A DNA stretch of 64,000 nucleotides from Unio delphinus (taxonomy: Eukaryota; Mollusca; Bivalvia; Unionida; Unionidae), in NCBI GenBank assembly GCA_029339505.1, contig JAQISU010000070.1, positions 3,959,501 through 4,023,500 on the forward strand, in the 5' to 3' direction. Below, in pieces: positions 51,490 through 63,989 of this stretch (position 1 is the stretch's first letter; each line of letters starts with the position of its first letter). The translations under genes were made by a program, and so were the position numbers. The notes below the pieces were generated by a model that had not been told where the DNA came from, did not search any database, and was given only the letters and a program-made list of their open reading frames with translations.

Positions 51490-53465
51490 TGAATAATACC
51501 ATCTGAAAGCATGAGTTCATTTTAAATATTAACTGAAAACATAATTTCATACTAAATAACAGCTGAAAACATCACTTTATACTAAATACTAACTGAAAAC
51601 ATGACTGCATACTAAATACCGACTCAAAACATCACTCCATGCTACATACTAATTGAAAGCATCACTCCATGCTACATACTAACTGAAACCATCATTCCAT
51701 GCTAAATACTAACTGAAAACATCATTCCATGCTGAATACTAACTAACAACATCACTCCATGCTAAATACTAACTGAAAATATCACTCCATGCTACATACT
51801 AATTGAAAGCATCACTCCATGCTACATGCTAACCGTAAACGCTACTCTATACTAAATACTAGCCGAAAAGATCACTCCATGCTAAATACTAACTAAAAAC
51901 ATCACTTCATGCTAAATACTAACTAAAAACATCACTCCATGCTAAATACTAACTGAAAACATCACTCCATGCTAAATACTAACTGAAAACATCACTCCAT
52001 GCTGAATACTAACTAAAAACATCACTATATGCTAAATACTAACTGAAAACATCACTCCATGCTAAATACTAACTAACAACATCACTCCATGCTAAATACT
52101 AACTGAAAATATCACTCCATGCTAAATACTAACTAAAAACATCACTCCATGCTAAATACTAACTGAAAACATCACTTCATGCTAAATACTAACTAAAAAC
52201 ATCACTCCATGCTAAATACTAACTAAAAACATCACTCCATGCTAAATACTAACTGAAAACATCACTTCATGCTAAATACTAACTGAAAACATCACTTCAT
52301 GCTAAATACTAACTGAAAACATCACTTCATGCTACATACTAACTAAAAACATCACTTCATGCTACATACTAACTAAAAACATCACTCCATGCTAAATACT
52401 AACTGAAAAGATCACTCTATGCTAAATACTAACTGAAAACATCACTTCATGCTAAATACTAACTGAAAATATCACTCCATGCTAAATACTAACTAAAAAC
52501 ATCACTCCATGCTAAATACTAACTAAAAACATCACTCCATGCTAAATACTAACTGAAAACATCACTCCATGCTAAATACTAACTGAAAATATCACTCTAT
52601 GCTAAATACTAACTGAAAACATCACTTCATGCTAAATACTAACTAACAACATCACTCCATGCTAAATACTAACTGAAAACATCACTTCATGCTACATACT
52701 AACTAAAAACATCACTCCATGCTAAATACTAGCTAAAAACATCACTCCATGCTAAATACTAACTGAAAACATCATTCCATGCTGAATACTAACTAACAAC
52801 ATCACTCCATGCTAAATACTAACTGAAAACATCACTCCATGCTAAATACTAACTGAAAACATCATTCCATACTAAATGCTAACTAAAAACATCACTCCAT
52901 GCTAAATACTAACGGAAAACATGACTCCATGCTAAATACTAACGGAAAACATCACTCCATGCTAAATACTAACTGAAAACATCATTCCATGCTAAATACT
53001 AACTAAAAACATCACTCTATGCTAAATACTAACTGAAAACATCACTCCATGCTAAATACTAACGGAAAACATCACTCCATGCTACATACTAACTAAAAAC
53101 ATCACTCCATGCTAAATACTAACTGAAAGCATCACTCCATGGTAAATACTAACTGAAAACATCACTCCATGCTAAATACTAACTGAAAACATCACTCCAT
53201 GCTAAATACTAACTGAAAACATGACTCCATGCTAAATACTAACTGAAAGCAGGACTCCAAGCTAAATACTAACGGAAAACATGACTCCATGCTAAATACT
53301 AACTAAAAACATCACTCCATGCTAAATAGTAACTGAAAACAAGACTCCATGCTAAATACTAACTGAAAACATCACTCCATGCTACATACTAACTGAAAAC
53401 ATCATTCCATGCTAAATACTAACTGAAAACATCATTCCATGCTAAATACTAACTGAAACTTTCAC
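51490..53465. repeat. 30-bp satellite-like array, about 65 copies
   Basis: The unit is CTAAATACTAACTGAAAACA, then TCACTCCATG, in strict 30-bp register over about 2 kb. The first four or five units are diverged. Variable positions are few (TGAAAA/TAAAAA/TAACAA; TCC/TTC). It is not a CRISPR: there are no unique spacers. Confidence 0.96.
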
Positions 53466-54510
53466 TCCATTTGTCACTTTATCCTGCCCGCAATTACTTA
53501 AGTCAGGGGAACAAATAAATGTTTAGAAGCCATGTGTATATGTTGGACACTGCGGCTATATTTGGTCCTCTTCGTAAAGGTACGAGAGCCAAGCTTTGTT
53601 GGGTGTAAAAGTCGCACGTGGACGTTGAAGGCTTTGGGCAAGAGCAAATAACCCTTATAGACGTCGGAAATCTCACGTTGGCAGACGGCCCGGGGGCATT
53701 GTCTGCTAAGTTGAATAGAATAGGATAGAATCGACATTCAATCGGAATCGAGAGAGGGTGTGTTCACCATTTCAATCCGAATTTAATTTTAGTATTTTCG
53801 AGCATGGAACTTAGTAATTGCCCCCACATCGTGCTGGAAAGGTATAAAACAATACTTCGGGGAACCCACTCGTAATTTGGCGGGGAAACATAGGAAATTC
53901 TAAGAAAGACAAAGATTCGTAAAGGTTAGTAAGTTGTTTGTTCTATTGTTGCAGAATATTACGGCATGGTAATTATGTGCAGTATGCATAATTCATTAAT
54001 ATAATCGTTAGTACGTAGACTTAATTTGCATTACGTATTTGAGAAATGAGCTATGAGTATGCAAATAATTCTGTGGATTGCTAGCTCATGGTCAGAATAA
54101 ATATAGTAATTCGCTATTGGGTTACTTCGTAGTAATTACAGCATAATCCTTATGTAAGTCTGCAGAAGGTCTTGGGATTTTGTTGTTGTCGACTACTAAG
54201 TTCTGGAGTTGCCAAGCCACTGATTTATAAATAATTCATCATGTTACGTGCTATAGAAGGTGACGGCCTAATAGGTCAATAAATCAGCCTTTCACCCGTG
54301 ATATTTTTGATGTTGGGGTGAGGGGCTTCTTCCACTTATTCATTAAAAGCTGCAATTATTGGCAGACACTTTTGGATGCATACATTGATTTTACCAGTAT
54401 TTTTCCTTGCTCTTGAGCTTCCGTCGGTTGAAGGGTTCTTTCTGCGATATGTATGTATATCATATTTCCGAGCAGAATAACTCAACCCTAAATACCGTTG
54501 ACATTTCGCA
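53466..54510. other. Host intergenic DNA, no gene seen
   Basis: 53500-53760 is GC-richer but carries no supported coding region. Confidence 0.4.
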
Positions 54511-55131
<621 letters not shown>

Positions 55132-55229
55132 GCCAAGCCTGGCTTTGGAGCAAGCGTAGATGGAAACGTATTTGATAAAAGTCATCGAAGTTAAGTGTCC
55201 TCTTTCTAGAGCAAGAATGTCTACAGAGT
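55132..55229 (+). pseudogene. YqaJ-type exonuclease relic, frameshifted
   Basis: One frame reads AKPGFGASVDGNVFDKS and then stops; a shifted frame carries on as IEVKCPLSRARMSTE. GASxDG followed by EVKCP is the PD-(D/E)xK core of YqaJ-like (lambda exonuclease family) nucleases, which occur in many invertebrate mobile elements. Only about 33 codons survive, with a frame break near 55187. It is a remnant of an unidentified mobile element. Confidence 0.5.
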
Positions 55230-56324
55230 AAGCCTATGCCACGACACCCCACCACCACCATTTATTTGGGTTAAACGATGAAACAACAAACTTATAAAAG
55301 AGACAGGACTGTTTCTTTCAAACTTTATCACCTATTTCAAACCCCATACTCTACTTCCCGGCAAATGTAAACAACCTACTCCCAGCAGGGAGAGCCTCGT
55401 TTTCATTTTTATTTTTACTGATAGATATGGGGAACGGCAAATCTTCTGACACGCATGAGCAAAGTCGGTGTACTGTTTATTAATATGGTTATCCGACATA
55501 GTTTGTTGGTCTTCATATCGTAACACGAGACAAAGTATCTCTGATCCGATTTGGTCAAACTATTTAGTAAAATATCATCATATTATTGGATAAGGGAATG
55601 TAGACTTTAACCGGTTTGCCTGACCTAACCCTAACCCTGACCCTTGTTACCTATCTTAAGTCTAGTACAACTTTTCAAATGCAAGATAATGAGTCAAATC
55701 CATGGATGTTAATAAGATTAATAAATCGATCATGTATCTTTCTGGCTGACCTCTAGGGGCTCGTTTTCCTCTCAGGTTTTGATCGAATTTATTATGTATT
55801 CTTGTATCGTCAAAACATTGGACGAGTTAACCAATATTTAAAATAACAGATCGTTGAGTGTTGATTGTTCAGTCTGCAAGCTAAAGAGTTGTCCCTAGCC
55901 TAATTTTGTACATTCGAATTCCAAGTAATGCCAACAGTTTTAAATCTGATATAATAGGTTGTTTGCTGCTTTTACTATTAAAATCTGTAGACAATGCTGG
56001 ACTTTGAACCACGCTGGAGCCATTGTGTCTCCACACTTCACTTGCCACAAGCTTTGCTATCGTTAGTAAACATGAACGCGAGAACATTTTAGCCGTAGCT
56101 GATTTTGTCTGTATAAAATTACTGATAACAACATGTTTAACTACAAAGATCCGATGTATTGTAAGGATTGTTGTTTGTCCAATCTTTTTCCAATATATAC
56201 TATTTTACCTATTTAACATAGATTTATCATCGAGTCCAATTCCTTTGCGTGTGTTTTCCTTTGAAAGTATATATGTGCATATCGTTTTATTTTGGAAAAG
56301 TCATTTTTGATCATCTAGTCCGAT
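55230..56324. other. Host intergenic DNA with a short telomere-like tract
   Basis: CCTAACCCTAACCCTGACCC at 55624-55643. No gene seen. Confidence 0.45.
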
Positions 56325-57574
56325 CAGGCGGTCATTGTATTATACGTCTCAGGCTAGGCTTAAAGTTACAATATAAAACAAGGGGAAGGGAAATCAGGGT
56401 GGGTAAATTTCACCATATATACAAGCAAGGCAGGGAATTATATAAAAGGGAAGAAAAAAGAAAAGGGAAAGAAAGGGAACTAGATGCACTAAACATTAAT
56501 GGAGAAATAGTTACAACAAAAGCGGAAATAATGGAGGAAATTCAAAAATACTATACAACATTATACAATACTCAAAACATAGACAATGACATAATCACGC
56601 AATACTTAAATTCAACACAATGTGAAATGATCCCACCTGAGCACAAGAAACGGTGCGATGAACTCATTTCTGTGGAGGAAGTAAAAACCACAATAAAAGA
56701 ACTTGCAAAAGGTAAATCACCCGGGCGAGATGGCGTCACGGCGGAATTCTATAAGAAATTCCAAAGTGAGGTGGCACCAATACTAGAAACTTTATTTAAT
56801 ATTCTTTTACTAAAAAATGACAAAATGACTAAAACAATGCGGGAGGGATTGATTACATTAATATACAAAGGGAAAGGGGACAAAACAGACCTAAAAAACT
56901 GGAGGATAATCTCCGTCCTTAACACGGACTACAAAATACTGAGTAGAATTTTGGCTAATAGGATTAAGCACGGAATAAACACCATAGTAAACACTAATCA
57001 AACATGTGGAGGGAAAAATAGGAGCATACATAACAATATACTTAACATTAGGACAATAATAGATTTTATAAATGCAACAAACTCGAAATGTGCTATGGTA
57101 CTTTTCGACCAGGAAAAAGCTTTTGACAGATTAGAACAAAATTATACACAAAAAGTACTGGAAAAAATTGGATTTGGAAATAATTTCCTAAACTGGACTA
57201 AACTAATGTACAATGAAATAACTGCAAATGTACAAGTAAATGGGACGAAAACCCAGAAATTTGAAATAAAAAGATCAGTGAGGCAAGGATGCCCACTATC
57301 TATGCTATTATACGTGATAGCAATTGAAATTCTGAGCATAAAAATCAGAAACAATACAAATATTAAAGGAATAAAAATTCCGAACTTACAGAAAGAATTT
57401 AAAATGCTTCAACATGCTGATGATTGTACAAACTTCATTAATGATTCAAATTCCTTTAAACACCTACAAAAGGAATACGAGGCTTTTGGGAAAGCCTCAG
57501 GATCAAAAATAAATCATGAGAAAACAGAGATACTAAAAATAGGAAACTGGAGGGGAAACCACCCTGATTTCTAA
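56325..57574 (+). mobile_element. 5'-truncated L1/Tx1-type LINE, reverse transcriptase fragment
   Basis: Open frame ending at 57574 (the frame extends upstream to 56249 but that part looks unrelated). Residue numbers count from 56249. RT block 1: GKSPGRDGVTAEFYKKF (155-171). Then LITLIYKGKGDKTDLKNWR (201-219), the palm LFDQEKAFDRL (285-295), RQGCPL (345-350) and the active-site block HADDCTNF (389-396). This wording is typical of the L1/Tx1 group. The usual Tyr before ADD is His. The endonuclease and the C-terminal zinc-knuckle part are missing on the two sides, so this is a dead copy with an intact middle. It stops next to a 62-bp tandem array. Confidence 0.88.
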
Positions 57575-57905
57575 TTGAGTTTCTAGTACACTGTAATATA
57601 TTTTTTAGTCATATCACCAATTTTAAATTTAGTATAATTGAGTTTATAGTACACTGTAATGTATTTTTTTAGTCATATCACCAATTTTAAATTTAGTATA
57701 ATTGAGTTTCTAGTACACTGTAATGTCTTTTTTAGTCATATCACCAATTTTAAATTTAGTATAAATGAGTTTATAGTACACTGTAATGTCTTTTTTAGTC
57801 ATATCACCAATTTTAAATTTAGTATAAATGAGTTTCTAGTACACTGTAATGCCTTTTTTAGTCATATCACCAATTTTAAATTTAGTATAATTGAGTTTCT
57901 TGCTA
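57566..57905. repeat. 62-bp minisatellite, five to six units
   Basis: TTGAGTTTCTAGTACACTGT, then AATGTCTTTTTTAGTCATAT, then CACCAATTTTAAATTTAGTATAA. It begins at the stop of the LINE frame and may derive from the LINE 3' end. Confidence 0.93.
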
Positions 57906-57984
57906 GTAAGTAAATGTAGACAATATAGGACTTAAGTTAATGTCGATACTCAATTCCTTTTTCATAAACGTTACATTGTTAACA

Positions 57985-58625
57985 GCCGTATATATTATTG
58001 TCTGTATATTATTGTCGGTATATTATTGTCGGTATATTATTGTCTGTATATTATTGTCGGAATATTATTGTCGGTATATTATTGTCTGTATATTATTGTC
58101 TGTACTGTATATTATTGTCTGTATATTATTGTCGGTATATTATTGTCTGTATATTATTGTCGGTATATTATTGTCTGTATATTATTGTCGGTATATTATT
58201 GTCTGTATATTATTGTCGGTATATTATTGTCTGTATATTATTGTCTATTGTCGGTATATTATTGTCTGTATATTATTGTCTGTACTGTATATTATTGTCG
58301 GTATATTATTGTCTGTATATTATTGTCTGTATATTATTGTCTGTATATTATTGTCTGTACTGTATATTATTGTCTGTATATTATTGTCGGTATATTATTG
58401 TCTGTATATTATTGTCGGTATATTATTGTCTGTATATTATTGTCGGTATATTATTGTCTGTATATTATTGTCGGTATATTATTGTCTGTATATTATTGTC
58501 TATTGTCGGTATATTATTGTCTGTATATTATTGTCTGTACTGTATATTATTGTCGGTATATTATTGTCTGTATATTATTGTCTGTATATTATTGTCTGTA
58601 TATTATTGTCGGTATATTGCTGTCT
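57985..58625. repeat. 14-bp repeat array with larger blocks
   Basis: ATTATTGTCTGTAT alternates with ATTATTGTCGGTAT. Breaks TGTACTGTAT and TGTCTATTGTCGG recur about 270 bp apart, so blocks of roughly 270 bp were duplicated. Open frames in all three frames are artefacts. Confidence 0.93.
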
Positions 58626-59339
58626 GTATCATGGATGCACATTACCAATAGCAGTGCAATGATGAGTTGTGTTTGAAAGTTGTTTTTTTTTTTTGTTTTT
58701 TTATCCACCAGTCATCGTTGTATTCATTCAAAGCTGTTGCGCACAAGTGTAAAGAATGCGCAATGTAAGAAATAAACGGCACGTTTTTATGTCATCGTGA
58801 ATACAAGAGAACAAGTTCATTCTTAGCTTGGGATGACATCTGCAACGATTATTTATATATTCGAGGAATACACATATATGATACTGAACTAGTTGTAATT
58901 GAATTCTTTTATTAAGATGTTCAACCCCGAACTGTTTCTCTTAACGAGATAAAGGAATCAACTTCTCCGAATATTAAAAACAACGTCCATGACAAACATA
59001 GCACGTGTGTCATTCGGCATGCTTTAATATCGTTTGTTTTCTCATAGTGGATCTGGCACCAAAATAATCGACCTGGGTCTTTGTTTGTGGCCATGAAGAA
59101 CAAAATTGAACTCAATCTTGAAAAATAAGTATTAAATCGGAATTAATATTTATGTATTTTTTTTCTCTGTTTAGATTGGTTATTAAATTATTTAGAAAAA
59201 CATAGAGTACACGAAAACTGCGTTCGAACTTTGTGTATGGACATCATGACAATATTATTTAAGTAAACAATTAATTTAGACTTTTCGTCTGGTGCGATTA
59301 ACAGCAGTCTAATTTGTTTGTTTGTGTTTTGCATTTTGG
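58626..59339. other. Host intergenic DNA, no feature seen
   Basis: No supported feature; the minus-strand frame 58921-59115 has no domain. Confidence 0.4.
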
Positions 59340-59646
59340 AGTTTCGACGTAGCTTTAGCGATTTGTGTGAAATCGCAATGATGTCCGCAATGTGACATTT
59401 TATAGTGGTGTCTAGTACTGGGGCATCTTGTCTTACCCAATCACATTATCCTGACAACAAGCCGACCAGTCCTAACATTAACCTCTTAATGCTGACCAGT
59501 CCTAGCACTAACCTCTTAATGCTGAGCGCCTAGCGAGGAAGCTACTAGTACCATTTTTATATCTTTGAAATGACTCTGCCTTGATTTGAACCCGCAAACT
59601 CCCGCATCCGAGGCGAGCACTTTAACCACTTAGGCCACCGGGACGG
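59340..59646 (-). repeat. SINE family 1, best-preserved tRNA head
   Basis: On the minus strand: CCGTCCCGGTGGCCTAAGTG (A box), GCGGGTTCAAATC (B box), then GGTACTAGTAGCTTCCTCGC, then TAGGCGCTCAGCATTAAGAG, a duplicated GGACTGGTC block, and a 3' end near GCTAAAGCTACGTCG. It has a GTTT-type stretch instead of a CA tail. Confidence 0.78.
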
Positions 59647-61312
59647 TTGATTTTGTTTGTTAACAATACAGCAACGGAAATACCAGCTTTTATGTTTTAA
59701 TAACTTTTGCAAACGACATTTTCAGACAATTAAATTTTAACACACTCGTGCTGAGGAGGTCAAACTAAACTCAATTTTCAGAAAGCGTGTCCTACGAAGA
59801 ACCCTACTAAGTTTGGTCGATATTGACTCTTCCATTCTAGAGAAAAATTAAAGGATTTGGTTCCCCCTGGTTGTTAAGGTAGTACTGCTAATGTGAGAAA
59901 ATTCAACATATATTGTTAAAAGATGAAATATTATTATAGTGCATGTCCTAAGAAACTAAGTTGAATCATTACTAGCCAGCATTTCTAGAGAAGTTGCAAA
60001 TAGGCTTTTCATTTTTGGTTCGTATGAAGGCCACGTCGTTGGGAGTCACCCATAATATATATTTTGATAGAACATGTACTGCGAGATATTCCTGCCATGT
60101 TTGTCCAAATTAGTTGAGTAGAAGTAGAAAATCGCTTTGTTGAAGGATCAAGCACGATGTAAGACGCCCTCTGGGTTCAGGGCTAGATTTGGCTTTCTGC
60201 TAGGTGATCTAAAACGATCTAAAACGATACTGTTGTGACAGCACATCGTTTGCATTATGCTCATTGTTTTCTTGTGGAAAATCATCTTTCTTTAATCAGT
60301 GCTTAGCTTGTTTTCTCGAATAAACATTGCGTTTGTGAATTTTAGAAGGCATACAGTTATTACATGCTAATCTCAAGAAAAACTGCAGGCTTTTTTGATA
60401 AGATGTTTCGGCTGTAAATTGCGCTGTCTCGAATTTTATGATAAACTTTATGAACTGTTAATAATATTGACTTAACATTTTTGGTAAAAATACGGCTGAT
60501 ATACTTGAGCTTACGTAAAGTCTTGCTTTCACACTGTAAGTGTCGAAAGTTGAGATGACATTTTTTCCACTCGAGTAATAGTGGGGGGTGGGGGTGAGTG
60601 GTAAAATTTTGTCATTGTTAGAACGCCCCACTTGTTGTGTGGCACTTCGGCGCTTTGGTTAATGTCATCCTGGAGATAATCGACCACTGTTATTGCCCGG
60701 ATTGAATAACCAACAGAAACATATGAAATCAATGGATGGGATAGCAGAGATCCGATCAGATTTATAGAATGAAATAACAACACGAGTCCCCGTATTTAAA
60801 ACATAGCAGTTCAATCGATTACATAAACAAACTGAAATTGAACATGACGTTAGAAATATAATTACAAAATAAAATTATAAGCCGATCTGTTATACCTGAT
60901 AAACAAACTTCGTCAAAAAATCGAGTGAATGACCGAATTGAGTTGCTCAGAATGCCTGCATAACCTGGTTGCGTACGAATACTCAAAATAAATGTTGGTG
61001 ACAGGTCAGAGGCGCTGTATTCCTTTCATCTTATCTCCATCTCGTCAACCTCATTGACTTGATTATCTGCCCTTGTATAAGTGCAGATATGAAGCTGTTT
61101 TCACCTGTGTGCTGTCAGAGACTCGATTTCTTTTATTTGAACACAGGTCACTTTTTCCGTGTCCATAATTTTCCAGACACTCAACCCTTTGACAACTTAA
61201 CTTACAGCATGAGAACACTTACTACTCTCCCTTAGCCACTAACGTCCGCAGAAAAACTTGGAATGACTAATTTCGCGAGGGAAATTAAAACGACACTGAG
61301 TTACATCTGGGA

Positions 61313-61314
<2 letters not shown>
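59647..61314. other. Host intergenic DNA, no gene seen
   Basis: About 1.7 kb AT-rich. The open frame at 60529-60783 (minus) has no domain. Confidence 0.4.

Positions 61315-61354
<40 letters not shown>
61315..61354. repeat. (CA)n microsatellite
   Basis: About 20 CA units. Confidence 0.95.
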
Positions 61355-61355
<1 letters not shown>

Positions 61356-61943
61356 TTGGCATAACCAATCAGAATTAACTGTGTATAATGCTTAAAGTTT
61401 AATTAACACGCCCATCGAACTTAGAATAATTTTCTCTTTTTCGCCTTTATTAAAAAATCATTATGAAAAACCCATTTTTTAAAATACATTTATTTCCAAA
61501 TGGCACAAATTGTCTCTGGACTGTTTCTACTTTGTCGTTTCACGCTACCCCAAGTTAACAGATCTGTCTGACTATTATCCAAACATACTCCAATTAAAGA
61601 TGAATAATGTCCCCAAAAAGGAATGTTAAACCACTGCAGGCTATCGATTTATCACAGGCTAAGCCGATACGTCACAGTTGTTACACGTAACGCTGACCGC
61701 GACAAGATTGACTCGTATATGTATTAAATTAACCTTTTTCTTCAAAATCCACACTGTTGTTGTAGTCATGCGCATGATTATTGTTCTTGCTACACCTGAT
61801 ATCGACCTGAGTTTATTTACCATAGTTTCTAAAACTGTTTTGTATAGTTAATGATAATTGTTGTTAATGCAATTAAGACCTCTGTACTTGGACCATGAAG
61901 CCATGAGCATTTAAGGTATATTAGTACCACACCTTACGATTGG
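61355..61943. other. Host intergenic DNA, no feature seen
   Basis: Nothing recognised. Confidence 0.4.
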
Positions 61944-62118
61944 CAGAGTGTTGTAACAAGCTTTTAATCTTGACTGGTCAATCTCTCCACCCTTGAGTCG
62001 GAAGATTCTTGAATCAGTGAGGTTAGCCTCAAATGGACTGGCGTCACTTAAAGAGATGGCTTTTACACACTTTGTCCATTCAAGCATCATAAACGTTTCC
62101 ATTTGGAATCGGGGCCAC
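61944..62118 (-). CDS. Candidate internal exon of an unidentified host gene
   Basis: On the minus strand the frame after TGTTTTTAAG reads WPRFQMETFMMLEWTKCVKA, then ISLSDASPFEANLTD and RLKGGEIDQSRLKACYNTLP, and runs into ATC|GTAAGG, a good splice donor. The composition is protein-like and not repetitive. The acceptor is weak (short pyrimidine run) and no neighbouring exon was found. The protein family is not recognised. Boundaries are approximate. Confidence 0.3.
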
Positions 62119-62590
62119 TTAAAAACATAGCATCTCAGAAAATCCAATTGTAGTCAGCATTTCATCATTTATATTAACTTCAAATATCCATGTACATGAA
62201 CATTCTTGTAGATCTTAGTGTGTTTGTTTTTTTAAATATGCAGTCATTGTCCATATTCCAGAAATACGCATGAAATTATTAGTGCTAACTTCACCACACT
62301 AGAAACGTTATTGAATATTTTAAATATAACACATATCCATAGGTGTCCAAATGAAAAAATGAAATTTTTTCTAGTGGTGGGCATGAGAAAGTCGTATGAA
62401 TATATATCCTAGTGGACATCCATGTACAGAACTATCAATATGTCTATATGTGTTTGTGCCTTTAAGCGACATTTTCGGCCGTTCTTATTTAGCAAAGAAA
62501 AGATACTGTGGGTTTATAATATTTCACTGGTTTACATTGTACTATATCTCTACCTCTCGGCTAAGCCATTAGTATACTTGCGAATCTGAC
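62119..62590. other. Host intergenic DNA, no feature seen
   Basis: AT-rich. Confidence 0.4.
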
Positions 62591-63055
62591 TACAGTGGTG
62601 GGATTTTATAAAGTCCCAGTACTGGATAATCTGACTACCTTGGTGGGATTCAAGAAGCTCCTGTATTTGATAATTTGACTACTTTGATGGGATTAAAGAC
62701 ACCCCAGTACTGGATAATCTAACTACCGTGGTGGGATTAAATAAGCTCTTGTACTGGATCTGACTACCGTGATGGAATTAAATAAGCTCTTGTACTGGAT
62801 AAAATGACTACCGTGTGGTGGGATTAAACAAGCTCCTGTACAAGATAATCTGACTACCGTGGTGGTAGTTTTTTTTAAAAAAAAAACTGTACTGGATAAT
62901 CTAACTACCGTAGTGGGATTAAAGAAGTTCCTTAACTGGATAATCTGACTACCGTGGTGGTATATAAATAATCCCCTGTACTGGATAATCTGACTACCGT
63001 GGTGGGATTTAAATAAGCTCCTGCACTGGATAATCTGATTGCAGTGGTGGACAGA
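62591..63055. repeat. 44-bp minisatellite, about ten diverged units
   Basis: GGATAATCTGACTACCGTGG, then TGGGATTAAATAAGCTCCTGTACT. More diverged than the other arrays, with one unit carrying a T/A-run insertion near 62868-62887. Confidence 0.9.
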
Positions 63056-63336
63056 CAATCAGACATTTCACTCAGCTATTTTAGTTATGTACGAGTGAAA
63101 ATCACAAAATGACAGTTATTTAGATACTTGGAAGTTTTTTCAGCTTTTCAATGCGTAACATAACCAAGTTCAAAACAAAACAATAATATAATATAAAGCT
63201 AATCAGGCTTATAAACCTAACTACAATTTTCATCTTGAATGGCTATTTAGAAAGCTTTGGTTTCAAATTATTGGATGTAAATACATACTTGAGATATATG
63301 TCCACTATTTACTTTGTTACTTTCAAGATAACGTGT
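63056..63336. other. Host intergenic DNA, no feature seen
   Basis: Nothing recognised. Confidence 0.4.
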
Positions 63337-63344
63337 GCTGTAAT

Positions 63345-63989
63345 TTGAGGCAGACCGAAACTAAATTTTCTGGTTTGGGCCGAAAATGAAACATTGCCGA
63401 ATTTATAAATTGACATTGGGCCGAAACCGAAACCGAAAGATGAACCGAAGTTGCCGAACACAAGACGTATTAAATAGGCCTGGGTCATGATCAACGTTCC
63501 TTCTAAGCGAATGGTAGATGTGCGCGCAGTGCTCGCTGCACTGCGCAAGCATTAAGGAGACGAGCCAAAATTTAACGTTAGATTGAGGAAAAATTGACAA
63601 TTCAGCTGCGCGGGGATGCCTGAGCAGCTGCGCGCGTGCGCAGCTTAGAGGGAACGTTGGTCATGATGCAATGCTACACTAATTATAAACGAATCTGGAA
63701 GTAATCATTCAGTGCCTGCAGTAAGAGGACATCGCTAAATGTCAAATTGCCTAGAGCCGACTGATCGGCCGACAAGCAGAGTAATAGACGCAGCACTAGC
63801 GTTGCGTTCTGAAAGTTAAAATAGATCTTCGGCTGATAATTGAAAGTTAATATCAGTTTCGGCCGAAACCGAAAGCGAACCGAAAGCTAACTTTTTGGTT
63901 CGGCCGAAACAAAAACTATGCCCAAAGAGGCCATTTGCCAACTTTCGGCGCTTAAACCGAAACCGAAACCGAATTTCGGTCGGCCTCTA
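63345..63989. mobile_element. hAT-type non-autonomous element (outer)
   Basis: The ends TTGAGGCAGACCGAAA (63345-63360) and the reverse complement of 63974-63989 (TAGAGGCCGACCGAAA) match at 14 of 16 bases. The 8-bp direct repeat GCTGTAAT flanks it (63337-63344 and 63990-63997). The inside is rich in CCGAAA words and holds no transposase; a second element is inserted in it. End sequence and duplication length point to the hAT superfamily. Confidence 0.75.
63492..63659. mobile_element. hAT-type MITE (inner, nested)
   Basis: 168 bp with inverted ends CAACGTTCCTTCTAAGC and GCTTAGAGGGAACGTTG and a perfect 8-bp duplication GTCATGAT (63484-63491 and 63660-63667). It has a GCGC-rich interior with foldback parts. 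It lies inside the outer element, so it is the younger insertion. Confidence 0.88.

Noticed and set aside
51490..53465. CRISPR-like array of 30-bp units
   Set aside because: Units follow each other without spacers and the setting is eukaryotic; this is a tandem satellite.
53498..53760. Possible gene in the GC-richer stretch after the satellite
   Set aside because: 79-codon frame without motif, start context or splice signals that can be supported.
57940..58676. Three overlapping open frames of more than 200 codons
   Set aside because: Generated by a 14-bp repeat in all three frames (YYCLYIIV-type wording); not genes.
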